DNA from: Donghicola sp036139795
Lineage (GTDB): Bacteria > Pseudomonadota > Alphaproteobacteria > Rhodobacterales > Rhodobacteraceae
DNA length: 26,475 bases
Direction of reading: 5' to 3'
Assembly (NCBI GenBank): GCA_036139795.1
Contig: JAYZYX010000170.1
Location: 1-26,475, forward strand
A program made the position numbers and the translations under genes. The notes below the pieces were generated by a model. The model ran no database searches and had not been told where the DNA came from. It saw nothing but the letters and a program-made list of their open reading frames with translations. Numbering within the stretch: the first letter of the stretch is position 1; every line of letters starts with the position of its first letter. Below, in pieces: positions 15,716 to 23,286 of this stretch.

Positions 15716-17170
15716 TTACACGCCCGTCGCAGGAATGCCGGTGCGCTCGACAGGGCGCGGGGACGTTAGTTCTTTCCAAGTGGACAAGGCCTTGTTGACG
15801 GCGGTGTTGGCTTCGCGCTTGACGAATTTGCCATGACCTTCCTGCGTGCGGATTTCCCCGTCGTGGATCGCCACATGACCACGGGTCAGGGTAAAGCGCG
15901 GCAGTCCTTTGACCTTTTGCCCCTCGAACACATTATAATCGATGGCAGATTGTTGCGAATTTGCCGAGATGGTTTTTTCCTTTTCAGGGTCCCACACCAC
16001 CAAATCCGCATCGGCCCCCACCAGAACCGCGCCCTTTTTCGGGTAACAGTTCAGGATTTTCGCGATGTTGGTCGAGGTCACCGCCACGAATTCATTCGGC
16101 GTCAGACGGCCCGTAGCCACCCCTTGGGTCCAAAGGACGGGCATACGGTCCTCAAGCCCGCCGGTGCCGTTCGGGATCTTGGTGAAATCGCCCACGCCAA
16201 AGCGTTTCTGGTCCGTGGTAAAGGCGCAGTGGTCCGTCGCCACAACCGAAAGTGAGCCTGACTGAAGACCCGCCCAAAGGCTGTCCTGATGCTTTTTGTT
16301 ACGGAAGGGCGGCGACATCACGCGGCGGGCGGCATGGTCCCAATCGGCGTTGAAATATTCGCTTTCATCCAAGGTCAGGTGCTGGATCAGCGGCTCGCCC
16401 CAGACGCGCTTTCCGTTCATGCGGGCGCGGCGGATGGCCTCGTGCGCCTCTTCGCAAGAGGTATGCACCACGTATAGCGGAACCCCCGCCATATCGGCGA
16501 TCATGATGGCGCGGTTTGTCGCCTCGCCTTCGACCTGCGAGGGGCGCGAATAGGCGTGGGCCTCGGGGCCGGTGTTCCCTTCGCGCAGCAGCTTGGCCGA
16601 GAGTTCGGCCACCACATCGCCATTCTCGGCGTGAACCATCGCGATACCGCCAAGCTCAGCCAGACGCTGGAACGAGGCGTACATCTCATCGTCATTCACC
16701 ATCAGCGCGCCCTTATAGGCCATAAAGTGCTTGAAGGTGTTGATGCCGCGATCCTTGATCACGCTTTCCATCTCGTCAAAGACCTGCTCGCCCCACCATG
16801 TGACCGCCATGTGGAAAGAGTAGTCGCAGTTGGCGCGGGTGGATTTGTTGTCCCACATCTTCAGGGCATCGTGCAGACCTTGACCGGGGCTTGGCAGAGC
16901 AAAGTCCACAACCATCGTCGTGCCCCCCGCCAGCGCCGCACGAGTGCCGCTTTCGAAATCGTCGCTGGAATACGTTCCCATGAACGGCATCTCTAGGTGC
17001 GTATGCGGATCAATCCCGCCCGGCATCACATAGCAGCCGGTAGCATCCAATTCCTGATCGCCTTTCAGGTTCTGCCCGATTTCGATGATGGTGCCGCCGT
17101 CGATCAGCACGTCGGCTTTGTAGGTGAGGTCGGCGGTGACGATGGTCCCGTTCTTGATAACAGTGGTCAT
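15716..17170 (-). CDS. hydA: Dihydropyrimidinase / D-hydantoinase
   Basis: A 484-residue cyclic amidohydrolase (EC 3.5.2.2) that opens 5,6-dihydrouracil or dihydrothymine to N-carbamoyl-beta-alanine or its methyl homologue. Metal ligands are visible: H56 and H58 in DPHTHLE, the carboxylated lysine K153 in FMAYKG, H180 in MVHAENGD, H236 in VVHTS and D313 in ATDHC. Length is normal for the family. It follows the M20 amidohydrolase by 11 bp and precedes the ABC ATPase by 18 bp. Together with PreT/PreA it places this locus in reductive pyrimidine degradation rather than pure hydantoin use. Confidence 0.95.
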   Translation of the reverse strand: MTTVIKNGTIVTADLTYKADVLIDGGTIIEIGQNLKGDQELDATGCYVMPGGIDPHTHLEMPFMGTYSSDDFESGTRAALAGGTTMVVDFALPSPGQGLHDALKMWDNKSTRANCDYSFHMAVTWWGEQVFDEMESVIKDRGINTFKHFMAYKGALMVNDDEMYASFQRLAELGGIAMVHAENGDVVAELSAKLLREGNTGPEAHAYSRPSQVEGEATNRAIMIADMAGVPLYVVHTSCEEAHEAIRRARMNGKRVWGEPLIQHLTLDESEYFNADWDHAARRVMSPPFRNKKHQDSLWAGLQSGSLSVVATDHCAFTTDQKRFGVGDFTKIPNGTGGLEDRMPVLWTQGVATGRLTPNEFVAVTSTNIAKILNCYPKKGAVLVGADADLVVWDPEKEKTISANSQQSAIDYNVFEGQKVKGLPRFTLTRGHVAIHDGEIRTQEGHGKFVKREANTAVNKALSTWKELTSPRPVERTGIPATGV

Positions 17171-17181
17171 AATCTACTCTC

Positions 17182-18435
17182 TTATTCCTCGACGATGACC
17201 GCGCTTTCCAGCACGGCATGCAGCAACACATCGGTTCCGGCTTTGGCCCATTCGGGGCTGATCTCTTCGGCCTCGTTGTGGGACAAGCCCCCAACGCAGG
17301 GACACATGACCATGGTAGCAGGGGCCACCTTGGCCGCCCAACAGGCATCATGGCCCGCGCCGGAAATCAGGTCCATATGACTGTACCCCAGCCGCTCGGC
17401 CGCGTTGCGGACGTTTGACACCAGCTCTGGCGCGAAGGTAACGGGATCAAAGTGACCCACCGCTTCGACCGAGCAGCTCACACCAAGATCAGCGCAAATC
17501 TCTGCACCGCGCTTTTCAATCTCGGCCCGCATGGCGTCCAGCTTGGCCTGATTGGGGGTACGGATATCGACGGTAAACACCACCTTGCCCGGCAATACGT
17601 TGCGCGAGTTTGGCGCGAATTGCATCTGCCCCACGCCGCCCACTGCATCGGGCTGGTTCGCCGTGGCGACCTCTTGCACCATCTCAAGGATGCGCGACAT
17701 GGCCAGACCTGCGTTCACCCGCATAGGCATAGGGGTCGAGCCCGTGTGCGCCTCTTTGCCGGTCAGGGTGAACTCCAGCCACCACAGACCCTGACAGTGG
17801 GTGACAACGCCAATGTCCTTGCCTTGGGCTTCAAGGATCGGGCCTTGTTCGATGTGCAGCTCATAATAGGCGTGCATCTTGCGGGCGCCGACTTCTTCTT
17901 CGCCCTTCCAGCCGATACGGGCCAGCTCATCGCCGAATTTCTTCCCTTCAAGGTCGGTGCGGTTATAGGCGTAGTCCTGCGTGTGCATCCCCGCGAACAC
18001 GCCCGAGGCCAGCATAGCCGGCGCGAACCGCGCGCCTTCCTCATTGGTCCAGTTCACCACAACGATCGGATGCTTGGTCTTGATCCCCAGATCATTCATG
18101 GAGCGGACCGCCTCTAGCGCGCCCAAAACGCCCAAAACGCCGTCATACTTGCCGCCCGTCGGCTGGGTGTCCAAATGCGAGCCCACATAGACCGGCAGCG
18201 CATCCGGATCGGTGCCCGCGCGGGTCATGAACATATTCCCCATAGTATCCACGCCCATGGTCATCCCTGCGGCCTCAGACCATTCCTGAAACAATGCGCG
18301 CCCCTCGGCGTCCTCATCGGTCAGGGTCTGGCGGTTACACCCGCCCGCAATACCGGGGCCGATCTTGGCCATCTGCATCAGGCTGTCCCAAAGACGATCC
18401 CCGTTGACGGTCAGATTGGCGGTCAGTGCTGACAT
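17182..18435 (-). CDS. M20-family Zn-dependent amidohydrolase (beta-ureidopropionase / N-carbamoyl amino acid hydrolase)
   Basis: A 417-residue metallopeptidase-fold enzyme. Metal ligands: H87 in GSHLDT, D98 in GGKYDG, E132/E133 in TNEEGARF, H194 in ELHIEQGP and H386 in GLSHNEAE. H230 in KEAHTGSTPM is the dimer-interface residue that assists catalysis in this family. In context it hydrolyses N-carbamoyl-beta-alanine to beta-alanine, CO2 and NH3, the last step of the pathway; N-carbamoyl-L-amino acid hydrolases are close relatives. The ATG at 18435 is chosen because AGGAGAGAGGG precedes it directly; the frame extends upstream to 18525 but crosses the regulatory region. It is the first gene of the six-gene run. 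Confidence 0.92.
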   Translation of the reverse strand: MSALTANLTVNGDRLWDSLMQMAKIGPGIAGGCNRQTLTDEDAEGRALFQEWSEAAGMTMGVDTMGNMFMTRAGTDPDALPVYVGSHLDTQPTGGKYDGVLGVLGALEAVRSMNDLGIKTKHPIVVVNWTNEEGARFAPAMLASGVFAGMHTQDYAYNRTDLEGKKFGDELARIGWKGEEEVGARKMHAYYELHIEQGPILEAQGKDIGVVTHCQGLWWLEFTLTGKEAHTGSTPMPMRVNAGLAMSRILEMVQEVATANQPDAVGGVGQMQFAPNSRNVLPGKVVFTVDIRTPNQAKLDAMRAEIEKRGAEICADLGVSCSVEAVGHFDPVTFAPELVSNVRNAAERLGYSHMDLISGAGHDACWAAKVAPATMVMCPCVGGLSHNEAEEISPEWAKAGTDVLLHAVLESAVIVEE

Positions 18436-18469
18436 CCCTCTCTCCTGCTTATGCTTATCGTTGTTCGTT

Positions 18470-18485
18470 TTGACCAAGCGGTAAA
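18470..18485. promoter_or_regulatory. RutR-like operator upstream of the amidohydrolase operon
   Basis: TTGACCAAGCGGTAAA matches the E. coli RutR consensus TTGACCA-N2-TGGTCAA at 12 of 14 fixed positions. It is 35 bp upstream of the start codon, where a repressor would block transcription. A second related palindrome lies in front of preT. The RutR link is inference; no TetR-family gene is in the window. Confidence 0.5.
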
Positions 18486-18505
18486 ATACCTCACCATTGC
18501 TGCAT

Positions 18506-18517
18506 TTTTGATCAAAA
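18506..18517. promoter_or_regulatory. 12-bp palindrome upstream of the amidohydrolase operon
   Basis: TTTTGATCAAAA is perfectly self-complementary and lies 20 bp upstream of the RutR-like site. It could be a second operator or an activator site, or contain a -35 element (TTGATC), though no -10 at 16-18 bp is convincing. Confidence 0.3.
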
Positions 18518-18555
18518 CAAAGCACTATTTTTCGCGAGCCTCGCCCGAATAATCA

Positions 18556-18611
18556 GCTTTGCGCGGCAGTTTCCCGAAACGATGCCCAAGAAACAGGCGC
18601 CCGCGCAAAGC
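18556..18611 (-). terminator. Terminator-like inverted repeat after preA
   Basis: GCTTTGCGCGG (18556-18566) and CCGCGCAAAGC (18601-18611) form an 11-bp perfect stem around a 34-base loop, beginning 7 bp past the preA stop. It probably separates the preT-preA unit from the amidohydrolase operon. No T-run follows closely. Confidence 0.5.
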
Positions 18612-18618
18612 CCTGATC

Positions 18619-19920
18619 CTACTCTGCCGCCTGCGCCGAGGGGTTATTGGGATGCGTGGTCCAGTTGGCATAATCCCCACGGGTCTGGCCGGTACGAGGG
18701 TCCACCTCGCCCTTGGGCAGTTCGACCATGGTGATGCAGTTCTCAACAGGACACACATCGACGCAAAGGTTGCAGGCCACGCATTCGCTGTCGTCCACCT
18801 CGAACACGCGGTCTTCACTCATCAGGATGGCCTGATGGCTGGTGTCCTCGCAAGCAATATAACAGCGGCCGCACTTGATGCAGGCGTCCTGATCGATCTT
18901 GGCCTTGGTCACGTAGTTCAGGTCCAGATACTGCCAGTCGGTCACATTGGGCGTGGCCATGCCGACGAACTGGTCCAGCGAGGTATAGCCCTTTTCGTCC
19001 ATCCACTGGGACAGGCCGCTGATCATCTCTTGCACGACCTTGAAGCCATAGGTCATCGCCGCCGTACAAACCTGCACGTTGCCCGCCCCCAACGCCATGA
19101 ATTCCGCCGCATCGCGCCAAGTAGTGACCCCGCCGATGCCGCTGATCGGCAACCCGTGGGTCTGGGGATCACGGGCGATCTCGGCCACCATATTCATGGC
19201 AATCGGCTTAACCGCAGGGCCGCAATAGCCCCCGTGGCTGCCCTTGCCGCCGATGGTCGGCTGCGGTGCCATCAGGTCCAGATCGACCGAGGTGATCGAG
19301 TTGATGGTATTGATCAACGACACCGCATCCGCACCCCCCGCCTTGGCCGCGCGGGCCGGATTGCGGATATCGGTGATATTCGGCGTCAGCTTTACGATCA
19401 CGGGTTTCGAGTAATATTTCTTGCACCACTCGGTCACCATCTGGATGTATTCGGGCACCTGCCCCACGGCGCTACCCATGCCGCGCTCGGCCATCCCGTG
19501 GGGACAGCCAAAGTTCAGCTCGATCCCGTCTGCGCCGGTTTCCTCAACCAGCGGCAGGATGGCCTTCCACGATTCCTCATCACAAGGCACCATGATCGAG
19601 ACGACCAGCGCCCGATCCGGATAATCCTTCTTGACCCGCGTGATCTCTTCAAGGTTGGTCTGAAGCGGACGGTCGGTGATCAACTCGATATTGTTCAGAC
19701 CCAGCAAGCGCCGGTCCGCCCCGTAAATCGCCCCGTAGCGCGGCCCGTTCACGTTTACCACCGGCGGTCCTTCGGACCCCAGCGTTTTCCACACAACCCC
19801 GCCCCAACCGGCCTCATAGGCGCGGCGCACATTGTATTCCTTATCCGTCGGCGGCGCCGAGGCCAGCCAGAAGGGGTTCGGAGACTTGATGCCCAGAAAA
19901 TTCGAAGTCAGATCGGCCAT
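18619..19920 (-). CDS. preA: NAD-dependent dihydropyrimidine dehydrogenase subunit PreA
   Basis: A 433-residue FMN/iron-sulfur enzyme subunit that reduces uracil and thymine to the 5,6-dihydro form (EC 1.3.1.1) together with PreT. The TIM-barrel part resembles class I dihydroorotate dehydrogenases, with the catalytic C139 in NFGCPHGMAERGMG. The C-terminus carries two 4Fe-4S clusters: C347, C350, C353, C357 and C380, C383, C386, C390. Length and order match E. coli PreA and the C-terminal half of animal dihydropyrimidine dehydrogenase. It starts 1 bp after the preT stop and is translated with it. Confidence 0.96.
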   Translation of the reverse strand: MADLTSNFLGIKSPNPFWLASAPPTDKEYNVRRAYEAGWGGVVWKTLGSEGPPVVNVNGPRYGAIYGADRRLLGLNNIELITDRPLQTNLEEITRVKKDYPDRALVVSIMVPCDEESWKAILPLVEETGADGIELNFGCPHGMAERGMGSAVGQVPEYIQMVTEWCKKYYSKPVIVKLTPNITDIRNPARAAKAGGADAVSLINTINSITSVDLDLMAPQPTIGGKGSHGGYCGPAVKPIAMNMVAEIARDPQTHGLPISGIGGVTTWRDAAEFMALGAGNVQVCTAAMTYGFKVVQEMISGLSQWMDEKGYTSLDQFVGMATPNVTDWQYLDLNYVTKAKIDQDACIKCGRCYIACEDTSHQAILMSEDRVFEVDDSECVACNLCVDVCPVENCITMVELPKGEVDPRTGQTRGDYANWTTHPNNPSAQAAE

Positions 19921-19921
19921 G

Positions 19922-21235
19922 TTACACCCCCATCAGCACAGCGTGGATATCTTCAGCGGCATCGCGGCCTTCCGCGACAGCCGTAACGGTCAGGTCTTCC
20001 CCGCCCGAGGCACAGTCACCCCCCGCCCAAACGCCTTTGGCACTGGTGCGGCCTGTGTCCGTCACGGCGATCTTGCCATCTTCGATCACCAGCCCCCCAT
20101 CGGTGGTCAGGGTCTGGCCGATGGCCTTGAAGACCTGATCGGCGGGCAGGCTCATGGTCTCGCCCGTGCCGGCCAGCTTGCCGTTCTGGGTGGCGGTATA
20201 TTCCAGCGTGATCGCCCCATCGCCAATGGCCACAGGCATGACATTGAACAACAGGCGCACGCCTTTGGCGGCGGCCAAGTCTCGTTCAAAGGCACTTGCG
20301 GGCATCTCATCGCGGCTACGGCGATAGGCGATCGTCACGGTCTCGGCCCCCAGCAGCTTGGACTGCACGGCAGCATCCACAGCGGTCATCCCGCCGCCGA
20401 TCACCACCACATTGCGGCCCACGGGCAGCGTGGTCAGATCATCGCTCTGGCGCAGATCAGAAATAAAATCCACCGCTGGGGTCGCCGCCTCTTCCCCGTC
20501 AATCCCCAAAGCATTCACGCCCCCCAGACCCACCGCAAGGAAGACCGCGTCATAGTCGGCCTTCAGACCGTCCAAACTCAGACCGTCGCCCAAGGTCTTG
20601 CCGGTCTGAACGGTGATGCCGCCAATCTCCAGCAGCCACGCCACCTCTCTGGCGGCGAAATCATCGGTCGATTTGTAGGATGCGATCCCGTATTCATTCA
20701 GACCGCCCGCCTTGGGCCGCCCTTCAAACAACATCACGCTGTGGCCCTTCATGGCCAGTCGATGGGCACAGGCCAAACCCGCAGGCCCCGCGCCCACCAC
20801 AGCGATGGTCTTGCCCGTCGCCTCTGCCCGCGCAAAGGGATGCCCCTGCCGCGCCATCAGCGTGTCGGTCGCATAGCGCTGCAACCGGCCAATGGTCACC
20901 GGCTTGCCCTCGGCCACTTCACGCACGCAAACCTCTTCGCAAAGGGTCTCGGTCGGGCAAACCCGCGCGCACATCCCGCCAAGGATATTCTGCGACAGGA
21001 TCGTCTTGGCCGCCGCCTCCGGCGTGCCGGTCTGGATCTGCCGGATAAACAGCGGAATATCGATCGAGGTCGGACAGGCCGTCATACACGGCGCGTCATG
21101 GCAAAAGTAGCAGCGATCAGCGGCAACACGTGCTTCATGGGCATCATAAGGCGCATGAAGGTCGTCAAAATTCCTGGAAATCTCATCCGAGGCTAAGCGC
21201 CCCGAGACGATTCCTGGGGTCATCGGCGTAGTCAT
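19922..21235 (-). CDS. preT: NAD-dependent dihydropyrimidine dehydrogenase subunit PreT
   Basis: A 437-residue FAD/iron-sulfur flavoprotein that passes electrons between NAD(H) and PreA. The N-terminal part has two cysteine clusters (C42, C45, C50, C54 and C89, C93, C99, C103) as in the glutamate synthase small-subunit family. GAGPAG at 148-153 starts the FAD-binding fold, and a second dinucleotide fold (VVVIGGGMTAVDAA) follows near 273-286 for NAD(P). The C-terminal GGDCASGG closes the FAD site. The ATG at 21235 has an AGGGA 8 bases upstream. It is the first gene of the locus; the upstream region carries a large palindrome and a promoter-like sequence. Confidence 0.95.
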   Translation of the reverse strand: MTTPMTPGIVSGRLASDEISRNFDDLHAPYDAHEARVAADRCYFCHDAPCMTACPTSIDIPLFIRQIQTGTPEAAAKTILSQNILGGMCARVCPTETLCEEVCVREVAEGKPVTIGRLQRYATDTLMARQGHPFARAEATGKTIAVVGAGPAGLACAHRLAMKGHSVMLFEGRPKAGGLNEYGIASYKSTDDFAAREVAWLLEIGGITVQTGKTLGDGLSLDGLKADYDAVFLAVGLGGVNALGIDGEEAATPAVDFISDLRQSDDLTTLPVGRNVVVIGGGMTAVDAAVQSKLLGAETVTIAYRRSRDEMPASAFERDLAAAKGVRLLFNVMPVAIGDGAITLEYTATQNGKLAGTGETMSLPADQVFKAIGQTLTTDGGLVIEDGKIAVTDTGRTSAKGVWAGGDCASGGEDLTVTAVAEGRDAAEDIHAVLMGV

Positions 21236-21254
21236 TGTCGGTCCCTGTTGTCAT

Positions 21255-21283
21255 TTATTTTGACCCAAGACTGCCGTGTTCAA
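21255..21283 (-). promoter_or_regulatory. Candidate preT promoter
   Basis: On the reverse strand a -35-like TTGAAC (21283-21278) and a -10-like AAATAA (21260-21255) are 17 bp apart and end about 20 bp before the preT start. The -10 match is modest. The -35 abuts the palindromic operator. Confidence 0.35.
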
Positions 21284-21308
21284 AAATTTTATCAATTGGT
21301 AAAATTTT
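21283..21308. promoter_or_regulatory. Large palindromic operator upstream of preT (RutR-like)
   Basis: A 26-bp palindrome with a single mismatched pair, built as AAAATTTTAYCAA followed by its complement. Its centre (21288-21303, TTTATCAATTGGTAAA) matches 11 of 14 fixed positions of the E. coli RutR consensus TTGACCA-N2-TGGTCAA. It touches the candidate -35 box of preT, as expected for transcriptional control. Confidence 0.5.
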
Positions 21309-21554
21309 CCGAAAAAAACACGCGGAATTCACGCTCCACGGTCGATGTTGCACGCCAGCAAAAACTATGCGCAGCCGCAGAAAATCGCGAAAATATGGCT
21401 ATTTCAGCCCGTTATCACCGAAGAAAACCGGCGTGCCAATCCCCGACGCGCACAATTTTCTGCGCCGCAACACACGCACACCAAAACAAAAATTTTTCGC
21501 GCGCGCTGCCCACAATCAGCACATCCGCCCAAAATTTCAGCACAGCGCCGCCAG
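21309..21554. other. Intergenic DNA between preT promoter region and VOC gene
   Basis: I see no supported gene here; the open frames on the + strand are short, lack ribosome binding sites and run into the VOC gene antisense. There are several A-rich runs. No clear hairpin terminator for the VOC gene is visible. Confidence 0.4.
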
Positions 21555-21944
21555 CTACCCTGCCTGTCCCACGACAGAGCATAGCTCGATCAGGAACCCG
21601 TCCCGATCCCGCACATAGGATGTCACCTGTCCCCAATCCTCATGCCGCGGCTCTTGCACCGGCGCGGCCCCCGCTTTGACAGCGCGATCATAGGCCGCAG
21701 CAACATCCGCAACCTCGAACGCCAACTCGAACGTCGGCGCTTCCGCCACTGGCGCGGCGGGCGATTTCCCCAAACGCCCGATCATCTCGCGCGAGGCGAT
21801 CGCCAGCTTGGTCTCCCCTGTCGCCAACTCGGCATAATCGCCGCATTCATGAATAAACGCGCACTCCAGCCCAAAGGCCGTCTGATAAAAGGCGACCGTC
21901 TCACGCACATCGCTCACGTATAAGATCGCATAACGAAATTTCAT
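21555..21944 (-). CDS. VOC (glyoxalase/bleomycin resistance) family protein
   Basis: A 129-residue single-chain VOC protein. The typical start (YAILYVSDVRETVAFYQTAFGL, residues 5-26) and end (VTSYVRDRDGFLIELCS, 107-123, with E120 as a likely metal ligand) show the paired beta-alpha-beta-beta-beta modules. The reaction is unknown; members include glyoxalases, dioxygenases and resistance proteins. The ATG at 21944 is preferred, with GGGAGG 11 bases upstream; a TTG three codons earlier is too close to that site. Single gene. Confidence 0.85.
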   Translation of the reverse strand: MKFRYAILYVSDVRETVAFYQTAFGLECAFIHECGDYAELATGETKLAIASREMIGRLGKSPAAPVAEAPTFELAFEVADVAAAYDRAVKAGAAPVQEPRHEDWGQVTSYVRDRDGFLIELCSVVGQAG

Positions 21945-22046
21945 CTGACCCAAAGCCTCCCTGAATGAAACCCCGCCAGCATATCAGAACAAAAAAGAAC
22001 GCATTCAAAAGAAAAACCCTCGGCAATCCCGCGCCGACGGTCCTGC

Positions 22047-22068
22047 TTTCATCTTGGCAAAAATACCT
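22047..22068 (-). repeat. Dispersed intergenic repeat, copy 2
   Basis: On the reverse strand this reads AGGTATTTTTGCCAAGATGA followed by AA, identical to the copy at 10791-10811 except for one extra T. It lies 62 bp downstream of the AraC-type gene and in its orientation. The GC hairpins that precede copy 1 are absent. Confidence 0.6.
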
Positions 22069-22130
22069 AAGACACAACGCCCGCCACGCAGACCGCGCCC
22101 TCCGCAAGCAGCCCAACACTGCAAACCGCT

Positions 22131-23153
22131 TCAGAGCGGCAAAGGATCACCAGCCCCTTGCCGCCACTGGATAGGGGTGACGCCAGTGATCCGCGCGAAC
22201 TCACGGTTAAAGTTCGACTTGCTCGCAAAACCCGCCGCCAGCGAGATATCCAGTACCGAGTCCTCTGTCACCCGCAACAAGGCGCAAGCGGCGGCGATCC
22301 GGTGGGTATTCACAAACTGCGAGACGCTCTGCCCTGTCTCGCGGTTAATCGCCTGCGAGACCCGCCTGTCCGGCAACCCAAGACGGCGGGCCAACCGGCG
22401 CAGGGACAGGTCTTCGTCCAGATGCAGCCGCTCGCCCGTGAACAGCCCTTTGATGCGCTCAACAATCTGGCGATCCTCATCGCTGGCAGGGACAGGGGCT
22501 GGATCGGGCAAAGGGTCTGACGCCGCCACAGCCTCTGCGGTCTCGGCGATCCGCCCGAAGGTTGCCGCCCCGCCGACCGCGATGATTGCCAGCGTCTGCA
22601 CAACCGTCACCACCGCCCCGATGTGGCGCCCGTCGTGGCGGATGAAATCGATGATCACATAGACATCCACCAAGCCAGACAGCACCAGTGCCGCGCCCGT
22701 GCCTGCCATCGCCATGATGATCTGCCGGCCTGAGGACAAGGGCGGCAATGTCAGCCCGTCGGTCCCTTGGGACGCCCGCCACAGCAGCAGGCCACCAAAC
22801 ACAAGATAGGTCAGGATGATCGCCCCGTCGCCCCCCGCCAGCGGCACCGCCAGCCAGTTCACCGGCAGCACCAGCAGCGGCCACAAATCCCGCCGCCCCA
22901 GCGGCGCGCGCAGGGCGTGATAGGCCAGATAGGCCAGCACCGGCAGCACAGGCGCGACCAACGCCGTCAAGACCCCCAGCGGAACACCATAGCCCCACCG
23001 CAGGCTCAGCAGCAGGGATTGAACCGCGTAAAGCACCAGCACCGCCAGAAACAATCTGTGGGGCATCAAAGCCATCTCGCGCTGGCGCCAGAACCGAAGG
23101 GCCAGCAGGGACAGCAGCAGGGTCGCAAAAAGGGGCAGCGGAACGAATAGCAT
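22131..23153 (-). CDS. AraC-family transcriptional regulator with N-terminal membrane domain
   Basis: A 340-residue protein. Residues 1 to about 205 contain roughly six or seven hydrophobic helices. After an acidic, Pro-rich linker (about 212-226) the C-terminal 100 residues form an AraC double helix-turn-helix: LSLRRLARRLGLPDRRVSQAIN, then DISLAAGFASKSNFNREFARITGVTPIQWR with the family signature. It probably senses a membrane-associated or extracellular signal and binds DNA from the membrane. The divergent hydrolase gene and a 14-bp direct repeat in the shared promoter region make that gene its likely target. Signal unknown. Confidence 0.88.
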   Translation of the reverse strand: MLFVPLPLFATLLLSLLALRFWRQREMALMPHRLFLAVLVLYAVQSLLLSLRWGYGVPLGVLTALVAPVLPVLAYLAYHALRAPLGRRDLWPLLVLPVNWLAVPLAGGDGAIILTYLVFGGLLLWRASQGTDGLTLPPLSSGRQIIMAMAGTGAALVLSGLVDVYVIIDFIRHDGRHIGAVVTVVQTLAIIAVGGAATFGRIAETAEAVAASDPLPDPAPVPASDEDRQIVERIKGLFTGERLHLDEDLSLRRLARRLGLPDRRVSQAINRETGQSVSQFVNTHRIAAACALLRVTEDSVLDISLAAGFASKSNFNREFARITGVTPIQWRQGAGDPLPL

Positions 23154-23191
23154 GAAAAACCTGACCTTAATGGGAATTTCCTAGCGCAAAT

Positions 23192-23227
23192 CGCGATCTC
23201 GGACGACCTAAAACGCGATCTTGGACG
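23192..23227. promoter_or_regulatory. Direct repeat, candidate AraC-type operator
   Basis: CGCGATCTCGGACG (23192-23205) and CGCGATCTTGGACG (23214-23227) differ at one base and are spaced 22 bp start to start, about two helical turns. They lie in the 133-bp region between the divergent AraC regulator and the hydrolase, about 60 bp upstream of the hydrolase start. Confidence 0.6.
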
Positions 23228-23286
23228 CTTTTGCGGCGGCGCTGTGGGCCTATGGGGTCACACCCACATCCCGACCGGAGGCCCCG

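Noticed and set aside
18559..19986. 475-codon + strand ORF opposite preA
   Set aside because: The reverse strand encodes PreA with all flavin and iron-sulfur motifs; the + strand product has no recognisable motif.
19832..21196. 454-codon + strand ORF opposite preT
   Set aside because: Shadow of preT, whose cysteine clusters and dinucleotide folds are clear.
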